NCBI GenBank assembly: GCA_963693365.1
Contig: CAVNZM010000007.1
Span: 186,001-250,000 of the forward strand
Source of the DNA: Amoebidium appalachense
Lineage: Eukaryota > Ichthyosporea
Direction: 5' to 3'
Length of the DNA: 64,000 nucleotides
Below, piece by piece: positions 36,677 to 49,092 of this stretch; within the stretch, counting starts at the first letter, position 1; each line of letters opens with the position of its first letter. The position numbers and the translations under genes were made by a program. Below the pieces are notes generated by a model. It worked only from the letters and a program-made list of their open reading frames with translations, was not told the DNA's origin and did not search any database.

Positions 36677-37557
36677 TATATAAGCTTAAAAAAACCGCGA
36701 TAGTTACTTTGAGCGCAACTACTAGGTGGATACAGGTGAAAATAAGGGGGGGGGGGGGGGGGTTGCATAGCATCAAGGTCACATACCTCCCCACTTGCGT
36801 GTAATTTCGCCCGTATTAGGGTCCAGGCATGCCACCTCGAACCTGTCCATCAGCATCACATACACATCCCCACTGGGCCCAACTGCTAGCCCAAACGGCC
36901 GCTGCGGCAGCTTCCACTCTGTCAGGTACTTGCCCTCCTGCGTGAACAACTGTTGGGCCCCCCCTACGTGGTTACTACACCTACTAGAGGAATGCTAAAA
37001 CTGAAACCCCCCTACGTGGTTATTGCACCTACTAGAGGAATGCTAAAACTGAAAATAGTTCGAATTCAGCGCACGTGGCCATCCGCCTTCAGTGTTGCGA
37101 CCTAGAAGTTGAATTCAACCTTAGTGACAGCTTTCGTTTCTATTAACATCATCATTCATTATTTGCGGCCGCGCAGTGGCATGTCCATGATAGCACTAAC
37201 TTAGTGAAGGTACTGATATTCACGGGTGAATAACCTGTGTACTAGCCAATCACTGAGCATGCAGACCGTACTACTAGTAACACTGATGACTGCTGCAGGC
37301 CTCACGAGCTCAACTTGTCGGAAACCAAGCAATCCGATGTAGTGGTCCCAATCTGCAGCTTGATGCTCTAGATACTACTAGTAAGTCTCGAGTCCACAGA
37401 ATCTATTCCCCCCCTCCCGTTTCCCCCTCTGCACAGTGCCTAGCTGGCTCAACTCGTTCACCACCACCACCAACATCATGGTAAGGAACAGGTACCACGT
37501 TGGACACGTGGCTCTATGTAAGCCATGAATGAGACTCGGTGCAGTTAACATCCTTCC

Positions 37558-37590
<33 letters not shown>

Positions 37591-40193
37591 ACACATACAC
37601 ACAGTGTCACGTGACACAGTCTAACACCTCCCAACACCTCCCCTCCCTTCTAAACGCAGCCTTCACTCCCCCCCCCCCCCCCCCCCCCCCCCCCACACAC
37701 ACACACCTCCACTCCCCCTCCCCCCCCCACACCCACCTGTATGCGCTGGTTCATGTAGTCGGCCACAAGCAGTCTGCCCTGCTTGTCCACGGCAATGCCC
37801 AGAGGGTCAACAAACTGCCCCTTCCCCTTCCCCTCGCCCCCAAACCTCATCTTCTGCCCCCCGGGCTTGCGGATGTAGACCCTGTGGTCCTTGCACGTTA
37901 TGAACACCGTCCCGTCCGGCCCCACGACAATTCCCTGCCCCTCATCGACCAGTTTCTCTACCCAGATGCGGGTGTGATCCTCCCTCAAATATGCACTGAC
38001 CTTCTTGCCCAGCCCCTCCACCACATAGACTGTGTCTGCATGCACAGCCACGGCATACGGGTCGTCAAATTCCTTCTTGCCGGAGCCAAGCATGCTCTTG
38101 TGGATGCGGATGTCCGAGTAGTCACGAACAGGCCCAACGGGAATGTCATTGGCGTCTGCGGTGGTAGCGGCGGCGAACGGGGTTGGGGTGCTTGGAGTAG
38201 ATGGGGGGCCCAGGTCACCAATCCGCTTGGGGGCAATCTCCGTTGTAGTGCCGGTGGAGCTTCTCCGTTCAAGTGCTATGGATGAGCAGTTGGGCCCGTT
38301 TTCGTTCTTGGCAGAGGTTTCGTCCTTGACTTGGCCGTTGGTCGTAGGTGGCGCGCTGGAGACTCCAGAGGGGATGGGGGAAGATGCGGGCTTAGCCCAA
38401 TGCCCTGAGGTTTTGCGTGTGGCCGTGGCGGGGGAATCAGCGGACCGAGTGGATGATGTTGCTGGGCCGGCAGTGGGCTGGGGGGAGGTCTGGGGGAAGG
38501 CGGGGCTGGAATGGCGCTTGGACAGCACGGTGAAGGGCCTGTCCTTAAGGGTGGGCTTGATGGGTGCAGATGTCACAGTGGGTGGGGGTAGGGCAGCGGG
38601 GGCCATCTGAGCAGGGCCTTGGTGTGTGGGTGCAGTGGGCACAACCTGGTCGGCCATAGGAGAAGTTATGGGTGGCTGGGGGACCACAGCACAGGGTTGG
38701 AGGCCAGGGGCCTTGAAGCCCATCTGTGCCTGCAGGTTGGCCTGCAAAGGGGAGGGCGTGGAGGTTGGGAAGGTGGGGATCTGTGCAGGAAAAAGAGGAT
38801 AGGGGAGCTTATAGGGTGGCGGGAATATTTTGCATGTCAAAGTGACTGGATAGAAGACACACGAACTCAACTGCCACCGGTACCAAGCAATAACCAAGCA
38901 CAACTTAGCACCAACCAAGCACAACTAAAAACCACCAAGCACCAAGCAAACACAAATTAGCACCAACCAAGCACCAAGCAAACACAACTTAGCACCAACC
39001 AAGCACCAAGCAAACACAACTTAGCATCAACCAAGCACAACCAAGCACCAACCAAGCACAACCAAGCACCAACCAGGCACCAAGCAAACACAACTTAGCG
39101 CCAACCAAACACCACCAAGCACCAACCAAGCACAACTAAGAACCAAGCACAACCGCTGGTCCAAGCACCAACCAAGCACAACTAAAAACCACCAAGCGCC
39201 CACCAAGCACAACTAAAAACCACCAAGCGCCCACCAAGCACAAGTCCAAAACACCAAGCACCAACCAAGCATAATTTAGCACCACCAAGCACGCTACCAA
39301 GCACTACCAAGTGCGACTGTCACATAGCACCACCAAGCACGGCCACCTGCACACAGCCACCACCCACCTGGAAGTTGTCCATAATCATGACCAGGAAGTG
39401 CAGCCCCCAGAACTCGGCCTCGATCCGCAGCAGTGAGCGCAGGTGGGGGTCTGTAGGCAGGAGAGCGGGGTGCTCCATGACACTGAGCAGAGACGCAAAC
39501 ACCACCGGGTCACGGTCCAGGTACACGGCACCTTGGGGGCCAACGGTGTTGAGCACGTGCCGGCCACAGAACATCTCCTGCGCATAAAAAACAAGGGCAT
39601 GAGAAATAGTCAGTCATCTTGGCAACATGCAGGAGTGGGACACTGAAAGCCACACAAAACAGCACACACACAGTCTGTACTTGCACATCTTTGAAGCTCA
39701 AGTTGGCCAAAAGATAGCGATTTGAGCAGAAATGACTGGATGGAATGGCGAGGAAAAACGAACCCACCCTATATGCCCTATAAAAAAAACCTATCCATAC
39801 CCTTGCCACACCAGAAACGATCACGTCAACCAGGAGAATTTCTGGAGATCTAAAGCAACGAACAAGATCTCTGGAGGATAGTATTTGGCTGACCTTTAGG
39901 AACGAGCCTTCCACACGAGTAAGCAGGCGGCGACTAGCCATGATGATGGTGCCCCGAACGCTCAGAATGACGGTTTCTTCTGCGCGCAGGTTCGTCTCCG
40001 CCACCCGCCTCTCCATTGCCTCGCAGAACTCTCTTGTAACCCTCATCCTCTCGTTTTCTGCCCTGGTCTGCTCTCTCTCCACACGAACCAGCTCTTTGAT
40101 TTGGGCAATGCGTTCGTTGAGTGCCAGTGCCGTGGACTCCAAAAAAGCAAGCTCACGGTCTAGCACCGTGTAAGCTGTTTCTTTTTCAGCCAT
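35828..40193 (-). CDS. Coiled coil - BTB/T1 (KCTD-like) - NHL propeller protein (five exons)
   Basis: Exons (minus strand): 40193-39894, 39577-39368, 38780-37737, 36949-36787, 36075-35828. All four junctions are GT..AG and phase-consistent, giving 654 residues. Residues 5-72 are a charged coiled coil. Residues 74-165 form a BTB/T1 domain as in KCTD proteins (VILSVRGTIIMASRRLL, VYLDRDPVVFASLL, RIEAEFWGL). A Pro/Ser/Thr-rich linker covers about 171-400. From about 400 to the end there are NHL repeats, for example GQFVDPLGIAVDKQGRLLVA and NQRIQLFTQEGKYLTEW across the exon 3/4 junction. KCTD domains usually recruit Cullin-3 and NHL propellers bind RNA or protein, so the chain could be a CUL3 substrate adaptor; that is inference. 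The start ATG at 40193 has A at -3 and G at +4. Upstream are an E2F-type palindrome and a shared GATA-type 10-mer. Confidence 0.92.
36961..37056. repeat. 46-bp tandem duplication in BTB-NHL intron 3
   Basis: Two copies of CCCCCCTACGTGGTTA, CACCTACTAGAGGAATGC and TAAAACTGAAA with two base differences, starting only a few bases into the plus-strand side of exon 4's acceptor. Confidence 0.85.
38885..39335. repeat. Degenerate (CCAAGCAC)-type minisatellite in BTB-NHL intron 2
   Basis: Irregular array built from ACCAAGCACAA, CCAAGCACC, AAGCAAACACAAC and TTAGCACC modules over 450 bp. It occupies most of the 587-bp intron and stops just short of the exon 2 donor. Confidence 0.85.
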
Positions 40194-40504
40194 TTTGCTT
40201 CCGACTCCCTTGCTCCCATTCACAACTAAAAAGTGCCTGCCTGTCAAACCAAAGAATTGGCCAGGGGATCCCTCTGGATCTCGTTCACCACACGGCTATC
40301 ACAAACTCACAAGCTGGAGTCAATCAATACATATATTTCAAAAGCAATGTTTTATTTACAAAACAAAAAGAGGCGAGTAGCAATGTTTTCTCCTTTCTAC
40401 CACCACACACCAACCCTCTTTCTCTGTGTGGGTTCCACGTTCTGAGCTTTCAGCGGTGGCTTTTTCGTTTTTTCACGTTGGACCCCGTCATCTGCTGATG
40501 GCTG

Positions 40505-40563
40505 ACTGATAAGGATGCGTTGGGGAGTTCCTATTGGCTGGGCAGTGTTTTTGGCGCCAAAAA
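40505..40563. promoter_or_regulatory. GATA-type 10-mer, inverted CCAAT box and E2F-type palindrome
   Basis: ACTGATAAGG at 40505-40514, CTATTGGCTG (inverted CCAAT) at 40531-40540, and TTTTTGGCGCCAAAAA at 40548-40563, all within 60 bp and about 310-370 bp upstream of the BTB-NHL start codon. The combination is typical of cell-cycle promoters in opisthokonts; activity here is inference. Confidence 0.5.
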
Positions 40564-42172
40564 CTTTGGTAATTCGAGAGATCGCGACTCTTTTTTTTTT
40601 GGAAAGTCTTGTGGGTAAATTTTTAAACGTTGTCAGTGGCAGAGTGTAATGATGCAAAGCTTTCATGGCCTCAAAGAATTCTTGCCTCGCAGAAAATGGT
40701 CTTGAAGCTTTTTTATGTGCAGCACACGGACAGGAAAATGGGCAATGGCCACATCAGGGTCAGGGTCCGGTCTGACACCTCCCTCCCCTCTCCCCCCCCC
40801 CCCCCCCCCCTCCCCCTCCCCCCGAGGCTCCCCCCCCCCCTTCCCCTCCTCCCTTCCCCCCCTCCCCTCCCAAACCCACTTTTCCCCCCGGTTTCCCTTT
40901 CCCCTCGCACACTCTTATTCTTTCTCCCCCCCCCCCCCCCCCCTCCCCCCCCCCCCCCCCCCCCCCCCCGCCCTCCACACACACACACACACACATGTAC
41001 ACACACACGAACGCACGCCGCGTGGCACACACACACACAAAACGTACACACCGCCACACACATTGAAAGCTATCGTTTTCCTCCTCTAAATCTCCTTTCG
41101 GTGTTCTGGACAACCGCCCGGGCCGTGTCCCCACCTTCCCTCCCCAAACCGTGGCATGACCTTCCCCCTTCCTCGTTGGGGTACAGCCGCCGTCTCTCCC
41201 CTCAGCCCCCCCCCTCCCTCCCGAATTCCTCCACCTGCGCACACACACACACTGACAATTCTCGCTCGCGTCGTATGACACGAAGTCTCAGGACTAGGTG
41301 CAGGTTTCTCTTTCCGCTACTCCGTTGCCCACCTGGACAGGCTGCCGGGCCCTTAACGCAAACGCATATAGGGTGCAGTGGCTTCTCTCCATCCGGCTAG
41401 TGTCAGCACGTATACACGTGCGCCTATCTCTTCGCTAACTCAGTGACGATCTCCCGTTTCCACCCCACTCCTCCCGTCTTACCCCCTACTGCAAACCCCC
41501 TCCCCCCCCTCCTCTCTGCAAGTGCTTCCGCAAAAGGGGTACGGTTATATGATAGCTAGATCACTGTGCACATGTACAGAGATGTCTATTAGGTATGCAC
41601 AGATGTGCTGTCTGGACGCTGTTGAACTCTCCCAGGTGCTAAGAAACTTGCACAAACTGGCATACTCACAGTCATAATACCACACGAGCCCATGCAGCTC
41701 GAATTCATGATGTGTAGAATCAATCCAGCTTGGGATTTCTTCATTACTCACACACATAGAGGTGCAGAAAGCCCACCGGTGAAGTGAATGAAGCCACAGA
41801 TGGCCAGTTAGGTCTGGCCGATCGAGTGCATTGATAGAATGCACCGTGTGCACACACTGGGCTTGCAGCCGCCTGCAGTGCATATAAGTCGAGCACACAC
41901 ACTACTCACATGACACCACCTGAGTGCCCCTTGTTATCAAACCGGGGGTGCATGCGATCTTACTTCCCTGTTTGCTGTGCTCATTGAGGCTTTTAAAAGA
42001 AGAAGGCTTGTAATATGCTACTAATTGGTTATTGTTCGCTAATGCTTATGTTTCTGTAATACAGCACACCGTAAGTTACTGTGCTGCCTGTTGGTGACTA
42101 AAACCACACAAATATGAACAAAAGCAGTGAGGCCAGCTCACCTACCTACACAGGGGCAGTCATCCCAAATTG

Positions 42173-42174
<2 letters not shown>

Positions 42175-42241
<67 letters not shown>
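42175..42241. repeat. (TA)n microsatellite
   Basis: About 33 TA units, the only long TA array in the window, about 135 bases beyond the exon 2 donor of the minus-strand gene. Confidence 0.95.
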
Positions 42242-42243
<2 letters not shown>

Positions 42244-42375
42244 AAAATAAGCGAGCGCGAAAAGGCCCACCCAGCCATTTGTATCCCTGCTCCTACCCCC
42301 TCCCCCCGCCCCCACCCCCCCCCTCCCCCCACCCCCCCGCCCCTCCCCCCCCTTACCCTGCCTGCCCTCCCCTAC

Positions 42376-43621
42376 CTTCCTCATCTCCTCCGGTCTCTGA
42401 GATGCAAGCACAGGTGAGGACTGCACCACCAGGGGTGAGACTGCGTTTGTGACCTTAAACCTCGAGTGCCTCTGTATGTTGATGGAGGTGTCTGACTGGG
42501 TGCGTGCAAGGGGGGCCTTGCTTTGCGCCTCGGAAAAATCCGCCAAACGACGCCCGTTTTCAACTGGTACAGACGGTTGGGGTTTGAGGGCCTGTGGAGG
42601 GCTGCGGGAGAAAGAGATTAGATTGATAGTAACACATGAGGAGCAGGAAATCTTGCACAGACAACTGTAAGTGCTCGTTTGTTTTCACAGACACTTGATA
42701 AACCCCGTTCCCCCCCAATTTCCCAGACCTGCTTCTTACCCCCGCTCCCCCTCCCCCTCCTTCCCCGCCATCCAGTTCGACATGCCTCTGTTTGTGGTTC
42801 TTCCCTCCCTCTCCTTCCCTTTTACCTGACGACGGCAGTTGTAACTTATAAAGTTCTATGGAATATTCTTTGGCATGTATTTTCGTGACTCGTAGTGTAA
42901 TCACAACTGGTGATGGCATACTGCCTCAACCAACCTCTAGTCCCCCGTCCCTTCATCTGTTTTGGGTGCAAAAACACCTGAGCACCTCTCGACATACTAG
43001 AACTGAGCAAGTCAACAGTTCAACCACACAACCGCACCCTCTTTTTCAGGCTAAACAAACACCCCCCCCCCCCCCCCCCCCCCCCCCCCAACCCTCCCGT
43101 TGTCCTTCTTCGAAAACCCTCTCCCCTTCCTACTTCCCCCCACCTTGTGGCCTTGTCCGGAACTTTATTAATTTAATTCGCTCTCCTTTCCCCTGCTCTT
43201 CCCCTCCCTACCTGTAGTGTGAGTCAAACCGCGCGTTTGCCACTCTCGACCTGGGCGAGAAGCATCTCTTGCGCACGTCCGATGAGCTCTCTGAGGCGAG
43301 GTCACACAGCTGGCCGTGCGACTGCACCCTCCTCACCGTGTCATAAATCTCGACCTCTGGGTGCCATGTTACCGTTCGTCGAGTACTAAGCACCTGCCCA
43401 TTTCCAAACTCTTCTGTGCTTTGTGTCACGCTAGTTGAGCTATAACTACGGGGGCGGTGTCTAGACAGCAAAATGGAAGGGAAAGAAGGGGCTGGTTCAT
43501 TCTCAACAACGGAAAACACCTTGTTTGTGTTGTGTGTCGTGGTGGTTGTGATAAGAGGATCGGAAGAGGTTCTGCCCACTCTTAAAGGGTGTGTGTCTGA
43601 TTGAACGGTAGGCGTGGTCAT
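42376..43621 (-). CDS. Unrecognised Ser/Thr-rich protein with RFxV motif (two exons, 3' end not found)
   Basis: Exon 1 is 43621-43212 from an ATG with A at -3. Exon 2 is 42601-42376. The junction AG|gtaggg / cgcag|C is phase-consistent and completes a Ser codon. Exon 2 ends at AAG|gtaggg, so at least one more exon is needed and I could not place it. The 212 codons are rich in Ser, Thr, Arg and Pro with no globular domain I know. Features: a TVTWHPEVEIYDTVRR patch in exon 1, a basophilic-kinase-like LARTQSDTS, and RFKV at 184-187, which fits the RFx(V/I) peptide bound by OSR1/SPAK kinases. A role as a kinase-docking scaffold is only a hypothesis. Confidence 0.6.
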
Positions 43622-45298
<1,677 letters not shown>

Positions 45299-45505
45299 CT
45301 GCGTGCGTGCGTAGCTATAGTGCATTCCGAAGTTCTGAAATAATAATGATGATCGGATGCGGGTGACTGGGTGTGCAAAGAAGACATGGCCATGGGCCAC
45401 CCGGGGAATTGTCACCCCAGTGATCAGTGGCACAGACAGCACACTAAGCAGCACAAGCAAGTGCAAGATAGTGGCGCACATGCAAGCAAGCCGCGGATAG
45501 TACAT
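45299..45505 (-). CDS. Possible first exon of a secreted protein
   Basis: From an ATG at 45505 (A at -3) the minus strand encodes a strongly hydrophobic leader (ATILHLLVLLSVLSVPLI, residues 11-28) followed by VTIPRVAHGHVFFAHPVTR. It stays open to a candidate donor CA|gtaacg just before a TAA. Third positions are GC-rich as in real exons. A His after the leader followed by GHVxxxPxxR recalls copper-dependent lytic polysaccharide monooxygenases of the AA10/AA15 type, but the predicted cleavage site is poor and no second exon with the expected Cys and His residues was found. Function unassigned. Confidence 0.3.
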
Positions 45506-46391
45506 AGTACTACAAAGCTATATAATGCCTGAACCGTTCGGCACCTGGTCCACTGCCGCAAATGTTTCGATTCCATATATGGCATGTCCATTTCGGGGTA
45601 GCGCCATTAAAGGCATACCGTAGTAGTAGTACCATACATGCCACAATTTAAATCGCCTACATAATTGTCAGGATTGTGACTTAGGCGGTGTACCAGTTGA
45701 AAGTGGCTTTCCATTTTTTTCTTCTTCTTCTTTTTCTTCAGTTTTTTTCTGCTTTCTTTTTTTCTTTTCTTTCTTTCTTTGCTACGTAGGCTTTCTTTCT
45801 TTTCTTTCTTTCTTTTTTTTTTTTTGGGGGGGGGGGGGGGGTCTCTCTTCTATTTTTTCCCTCTTTTTTCGTTTTTGTTTTTTCTTGGGGGTGGGGGTGG
45901 TGGTGGGGGGGGAGAGGGGGGAAGCAGTTAAAACCGCGTTAAGAAGCAGACCGCGTTAAAGAAAAAAACATGGCACTATGTGGTTATAACCATAATAACA
46001 CTTGAATTCACGTTTGAGATCATGGTAGGCTGGTGTGACCCATGCTGTATCAAACAGCATCTCAGCCAACATATGTATCTTGCATGTTTTGGGCAGTCAC
46101 AATCTTTGCAACACCTACTAATACATATATTCCTATTGATTTTAACACCGGTTTCCCGGGCACCCATCCATACGAAACACTGGCTCCGGGTCACGCAATC
46201 CAGACATCTAAAGTCATTCAAGTTTTGGATATCACTGAGTATATACATATGATAATAATTCACATACAGTATTCTATTTTCAATTGTCAAGGAAACGAGT
46301 TATTTTTAGGTACGCAATTCGCCCTGTGTAATATAACATTCGTAATCCACAAACTTATACATACGTTTTTTTTAAGTCCACCTGGCACCCA
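45506..46391. other. Intergenic, 3' flank of the PDZ gene
   Basis: Contains a T/C-rich tract with a T run joined to a G run (about 45800-45841) and an AT-rich unique part (45960-46380). Open frames exist on both strands but lack splice sites or family resemblance. Confidence 0.45.
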
Positions 46392-47465
46392 TCAGAACGA
46401 ACGAGGCCCAGTATACAGGAACATGGGGGTTGAATGGGCGCGCCGATGTGCATTTTTTTGCATAAATACATCCCTCACATACTTTCCCAATTTCGCAGGA
46501 CATGTGGTAAGCGTCACCTCCTTCCCCGTCTGATATCTCCCCTCCACATATCTCGTCAGCTCCAGTGACGACATTTCAAGCACGTGCTTCCCATCCACGT
46601 GTGTTATTATTCTATTGCCTTCCATGTGTGCCTCCGCACATGCCGTGCCCGGGGAGGGGACCATTATTTCCAATTGCTCGAGAGAAAGCCCCAGAGGCTG
46701 CTCGGTTTTTGACTTTTGCAGCGTGTAGTCTACAAAGAGCGGACTGTCAGTCACGCTAATCTCGACCTGGTCGCTGCTGCGTAGAACATCAATGACGTTT
46801 TGGGGGGGCACAAAGCGTTCTGTCAAAAACGCCTCGTTGACGACGTCGATACGGTCACCAATCTGCAGGGCGGGGGGGGGGGGGGGGGGAGGGGGGGGGT
46901 GATCAGAAACCAAGGAAGAGACTGAGATAGGACTCACTAAAGAACAGTCGGTCGATGGATAACGAGGAGTTCCCGGGGGCGCAGAGGGGGGGGGGGGGGG
47001 GGGGGAGGGGGGATTGTTGACTGGCCGGACAGGTCTGGGCGCACGTGCATGCCTGTAGAGTTACATGTACAGCTTATTGCACACAACACGTAACTGAGAA
47101 ACCTCCCGTTCAAATCAGAGAAGGGGTTTGTAATGCGTCACAGAGCACGAAACATGCAATCACGGGCGGGCAAAAAAAAAAAAAAGAAACGGGCTACCCG
47201 AAAGAGAGGGCTTTCCAAAAGGCATGGCACACAAAAAGTCTACACATCACAAGTCGAGCCCGTCCTCCCGGCGGGGGGGGGGGGGGGGGGGGGGGATGGG
47301 GAGGTGAAGGGGGAGGGGGGAGGGCGCAAGTTATGCACATCAGCTCGAATTCGCATGACTCAGAGGCGGAAATGGGGTTATGTGTGTGTATGTGTTTGGG
47401 AGCCGGGGGGAGAGGGAGGGGAGGGGTGAAAGAAGCGGTGTGTGTGTGTGTTTATGTGCGTGCGT

Positions 47466-47514
<49 letters not shown>

Positions 47515-47547
47515 TGTGTGTGTGTGCGTGCGTGCGTGCGTGCGTGC

Positions 47548-47582
<35 letters not shown>

Positions 47583-48647
47583 TGTGTGTGTGCGTGCGTG
47601 CGTGCGTGCGTGCGTGTGTGTCTGTGCGTATGTCTGTGTGTGTGTGTGTGTGCGTGTGCGTGTGCGTGTGCGTGTGCGTGTGCGTGTGCGTGTGCGTGTG
47701 TGTGTGCCTGTGTGTGTGTGTGTGTGCACGTGGAGGAGGGGGGGAGGGGGGAGGAGGCCACAGGACGATGCACAGTATTGAGCAACAAAAAGGCCTTAAA
47801 ACGAGTACCATCATCATAATGGTTATGAGGTACACATAGAAAACTAGCGGCTGAGTAACGGAAAGTGGATATAGTGTGAGGCCCCGGACCATTACATCAA
47901 ATTATATTAAAGTTATTAAGAATGTGCATTAATAGTGACAAGATATATAATTACTTACATAATCTGTCTTAATGAATACTGGGGCACCTAATTTCAAGCA
48001 CGGCATACTATATGTATTGCCTATAACACTAACCCAAAACTCAAATACATCACTAATTCTCTTTTCACTGGGACGAACAGATAGATATCAAGACAAGATA
48101 ACCGCGGGTGCTTCATCGAGTCATGATCCTCCCCTATATAAAACAGCCAGGATCCCATCCTGAGCAAGTCATCTACCCTTGAAGGGGGGGAGGGGGGGGG
48201 GGGGAGATTATGTGCTCATCCTGCAGGAATGTCAACGCGAGGGGAGGGGGGAGAAGAAGAATAATGCCCCACGTAAGAGCTTCCACTTGCGTCACTTGGC
48301 CGTGCAAAAGTGCAGGCACGGTCATGCGCGTAAATATCACGTCTCATGTGCAACACAAGACATACCTCGATGCCCAGACACCAAGCATAACTCCCCGGCT
48401 CCACATACGTCACATAGATGCCGCAACGGAAATAGCACAGGCTAGCCCCAAACGGCACGTCTTTTCTCTTTTTGAGCGAAAACTCTCGTTTAAATTTCTG
48501 CTTCCCCGTCTCTCGTGGTGGCTCGAAAACGGGCGGTTGCTTTTGTTTTTCTGTTGCTGGTTGTCGTTGTTGTGGTTTGAAAAGAGAGGGCCTTCCTATG
48601 GTAATAAGACCGTAGGAGCCTGGCGTGGCTAGGTCATGCTCACACAT
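46392..48647 (-). CDS. Tandem-PDZ protein, syntenin-like (two exons)
   Basis: Exon 1 is 48647-48366 and exon 2 is 46862-46392, with GAG|gtatgt and tgcag|ATT in phase 0, giving 250 residues. The intron splits the first PDZ domain between strands so that [12 protein letters not shown] is restored. PDZ1 spans about 53-133 with carboxylate-binding loop PFGA (65-68). PDZ2 spans about 136-215 with PLGL (150-153). Only a few residues separate the domains, as in syntenin, and the N-terminus (1-50) is basic and Pro-rich. Tandem PDZ adaptors of this type sit under the plasma membrane and bind C-terminal tails of receptors and phosphoinositides; partners are unknown. The first ATG in frame was used. Exon 2 ends with a short C-terminus, GPRSF. 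Confidence 0.85.
47440..47732. repeat. Compound (GT)n/(GTGC)n microsatellite in the PDZ intron
   Basis: Alternating GTGT and GTGC blocks over about 290 bp. On the transcribed strand this is CA/CACG DNA near the middle of the 1,503-bp intron. Confidence 0.9.
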
Positions 48648-48794
48648 TTTCAACGAAAGAAAAAGTTACATGGCTATTTCTTTGTTGTGAAAAAAGTTGG
48701 AGGGGGAAAAAAAAAAGAGGGTGAGAACTTCATTTTTTGTACTCGCGCCGTGAATCCAAAGCACTGGCTTAGCCATGGCAGCACTAGGTTGTCA

Positions 48795-49027
48795 ACTGAT
48801 AAGGGGTGATAACACTGATAAGGCGGGTGGACGCGGCATGTAACGTAAGGTATTAGTTAGGTTTGGTTGGGTGAAATAATTCATTATAACCATAAATAGT
48901 TATTTTTGCGCAGGTTTGTATTTGAATTCCTGTAAAGTCATGCCAGTGCGTATTCACGACTCGGCTCAAGAATGTGATTGGTGGAACAATTCGAAAAACA
49001 TTTGAGTGGCTCACACTGATAAGGCGG
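48795..49027. promoter_or_regulatory. Cluster of three ACTGATAAGG motifs upstream of the PDZ gene
   Basis: ACTGATAAGG at 48795-48804, 48814-48823 and 49015-49024. The last two extend to the identical ACACTGATAAGGCGG. A further GATAA lies at 48808 and an inverted CCAAT at about 48976. The core WGATAR is the binding site of GATA-type zinc fingers. The cluster is 150-380 bp upstream of the PDZ start codon. Confidence 0.5.
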
Positions 49028-49045
49028 AAATTTTTCACGTGCGCC

Positions 49046-49092
49046 CAAGGCCTCCTACAATACTCTGTCACCTGATAGAGTAGGAGGCCTTG
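49046..49092. other. Hairpin-forming inverted repeat
   Basis: CAAGGCCTCCTAC and GTAGGAGGCCTTG are perfect arms. The inner part (TCTGTCA / TGATAGA) also pairs with one mismatch and a 5-base bulge, leaving a 2-base loop. It lies just beyond the GATA-type cluster. Confidence 0.6.

Larger units (their letters stand above)
40194..42375. other. Upstream region of BTB-NHL gene; partly unresolved
   Basis: Contains the regulatory cluster at 40505-40563. A 90-codon minus-strand frame (40666-40397, from an ATG) and a short plus-strand frame from an ATG at 40664 overlap there. Either could be an exon, and a minus-strand AATAAA lies near 40350, but neither links to a second exon, so I call no gene. 40790-41060 is C-run DNA. 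A minus-strand frame at 41545-41898 has weak protein-like composition. This is also where the missing 3' exons of the 42376-43621 gene should lie. Confidence 0.35.

Noticed and set aside
40194-40247. Extension of the BTB-NHL protein upstream of 40193
   Set aside because: It would start at TTG; the ATG at 40193 has the stronger context and starts the coiled coil directly.
40397-40666. 90-codon minus-strand frame as a separate gene
   Set aside because: It overlaps a plus-strand frame and the E2F/GATA-type motifs and connects to no other exon; kept only as a possibility.
46042-46533. 163-codon plus-strand frame over the PDZ 3' exon
   Set aside because: Antisense to a confident PDZ exon for part of its length and lacking any domain.
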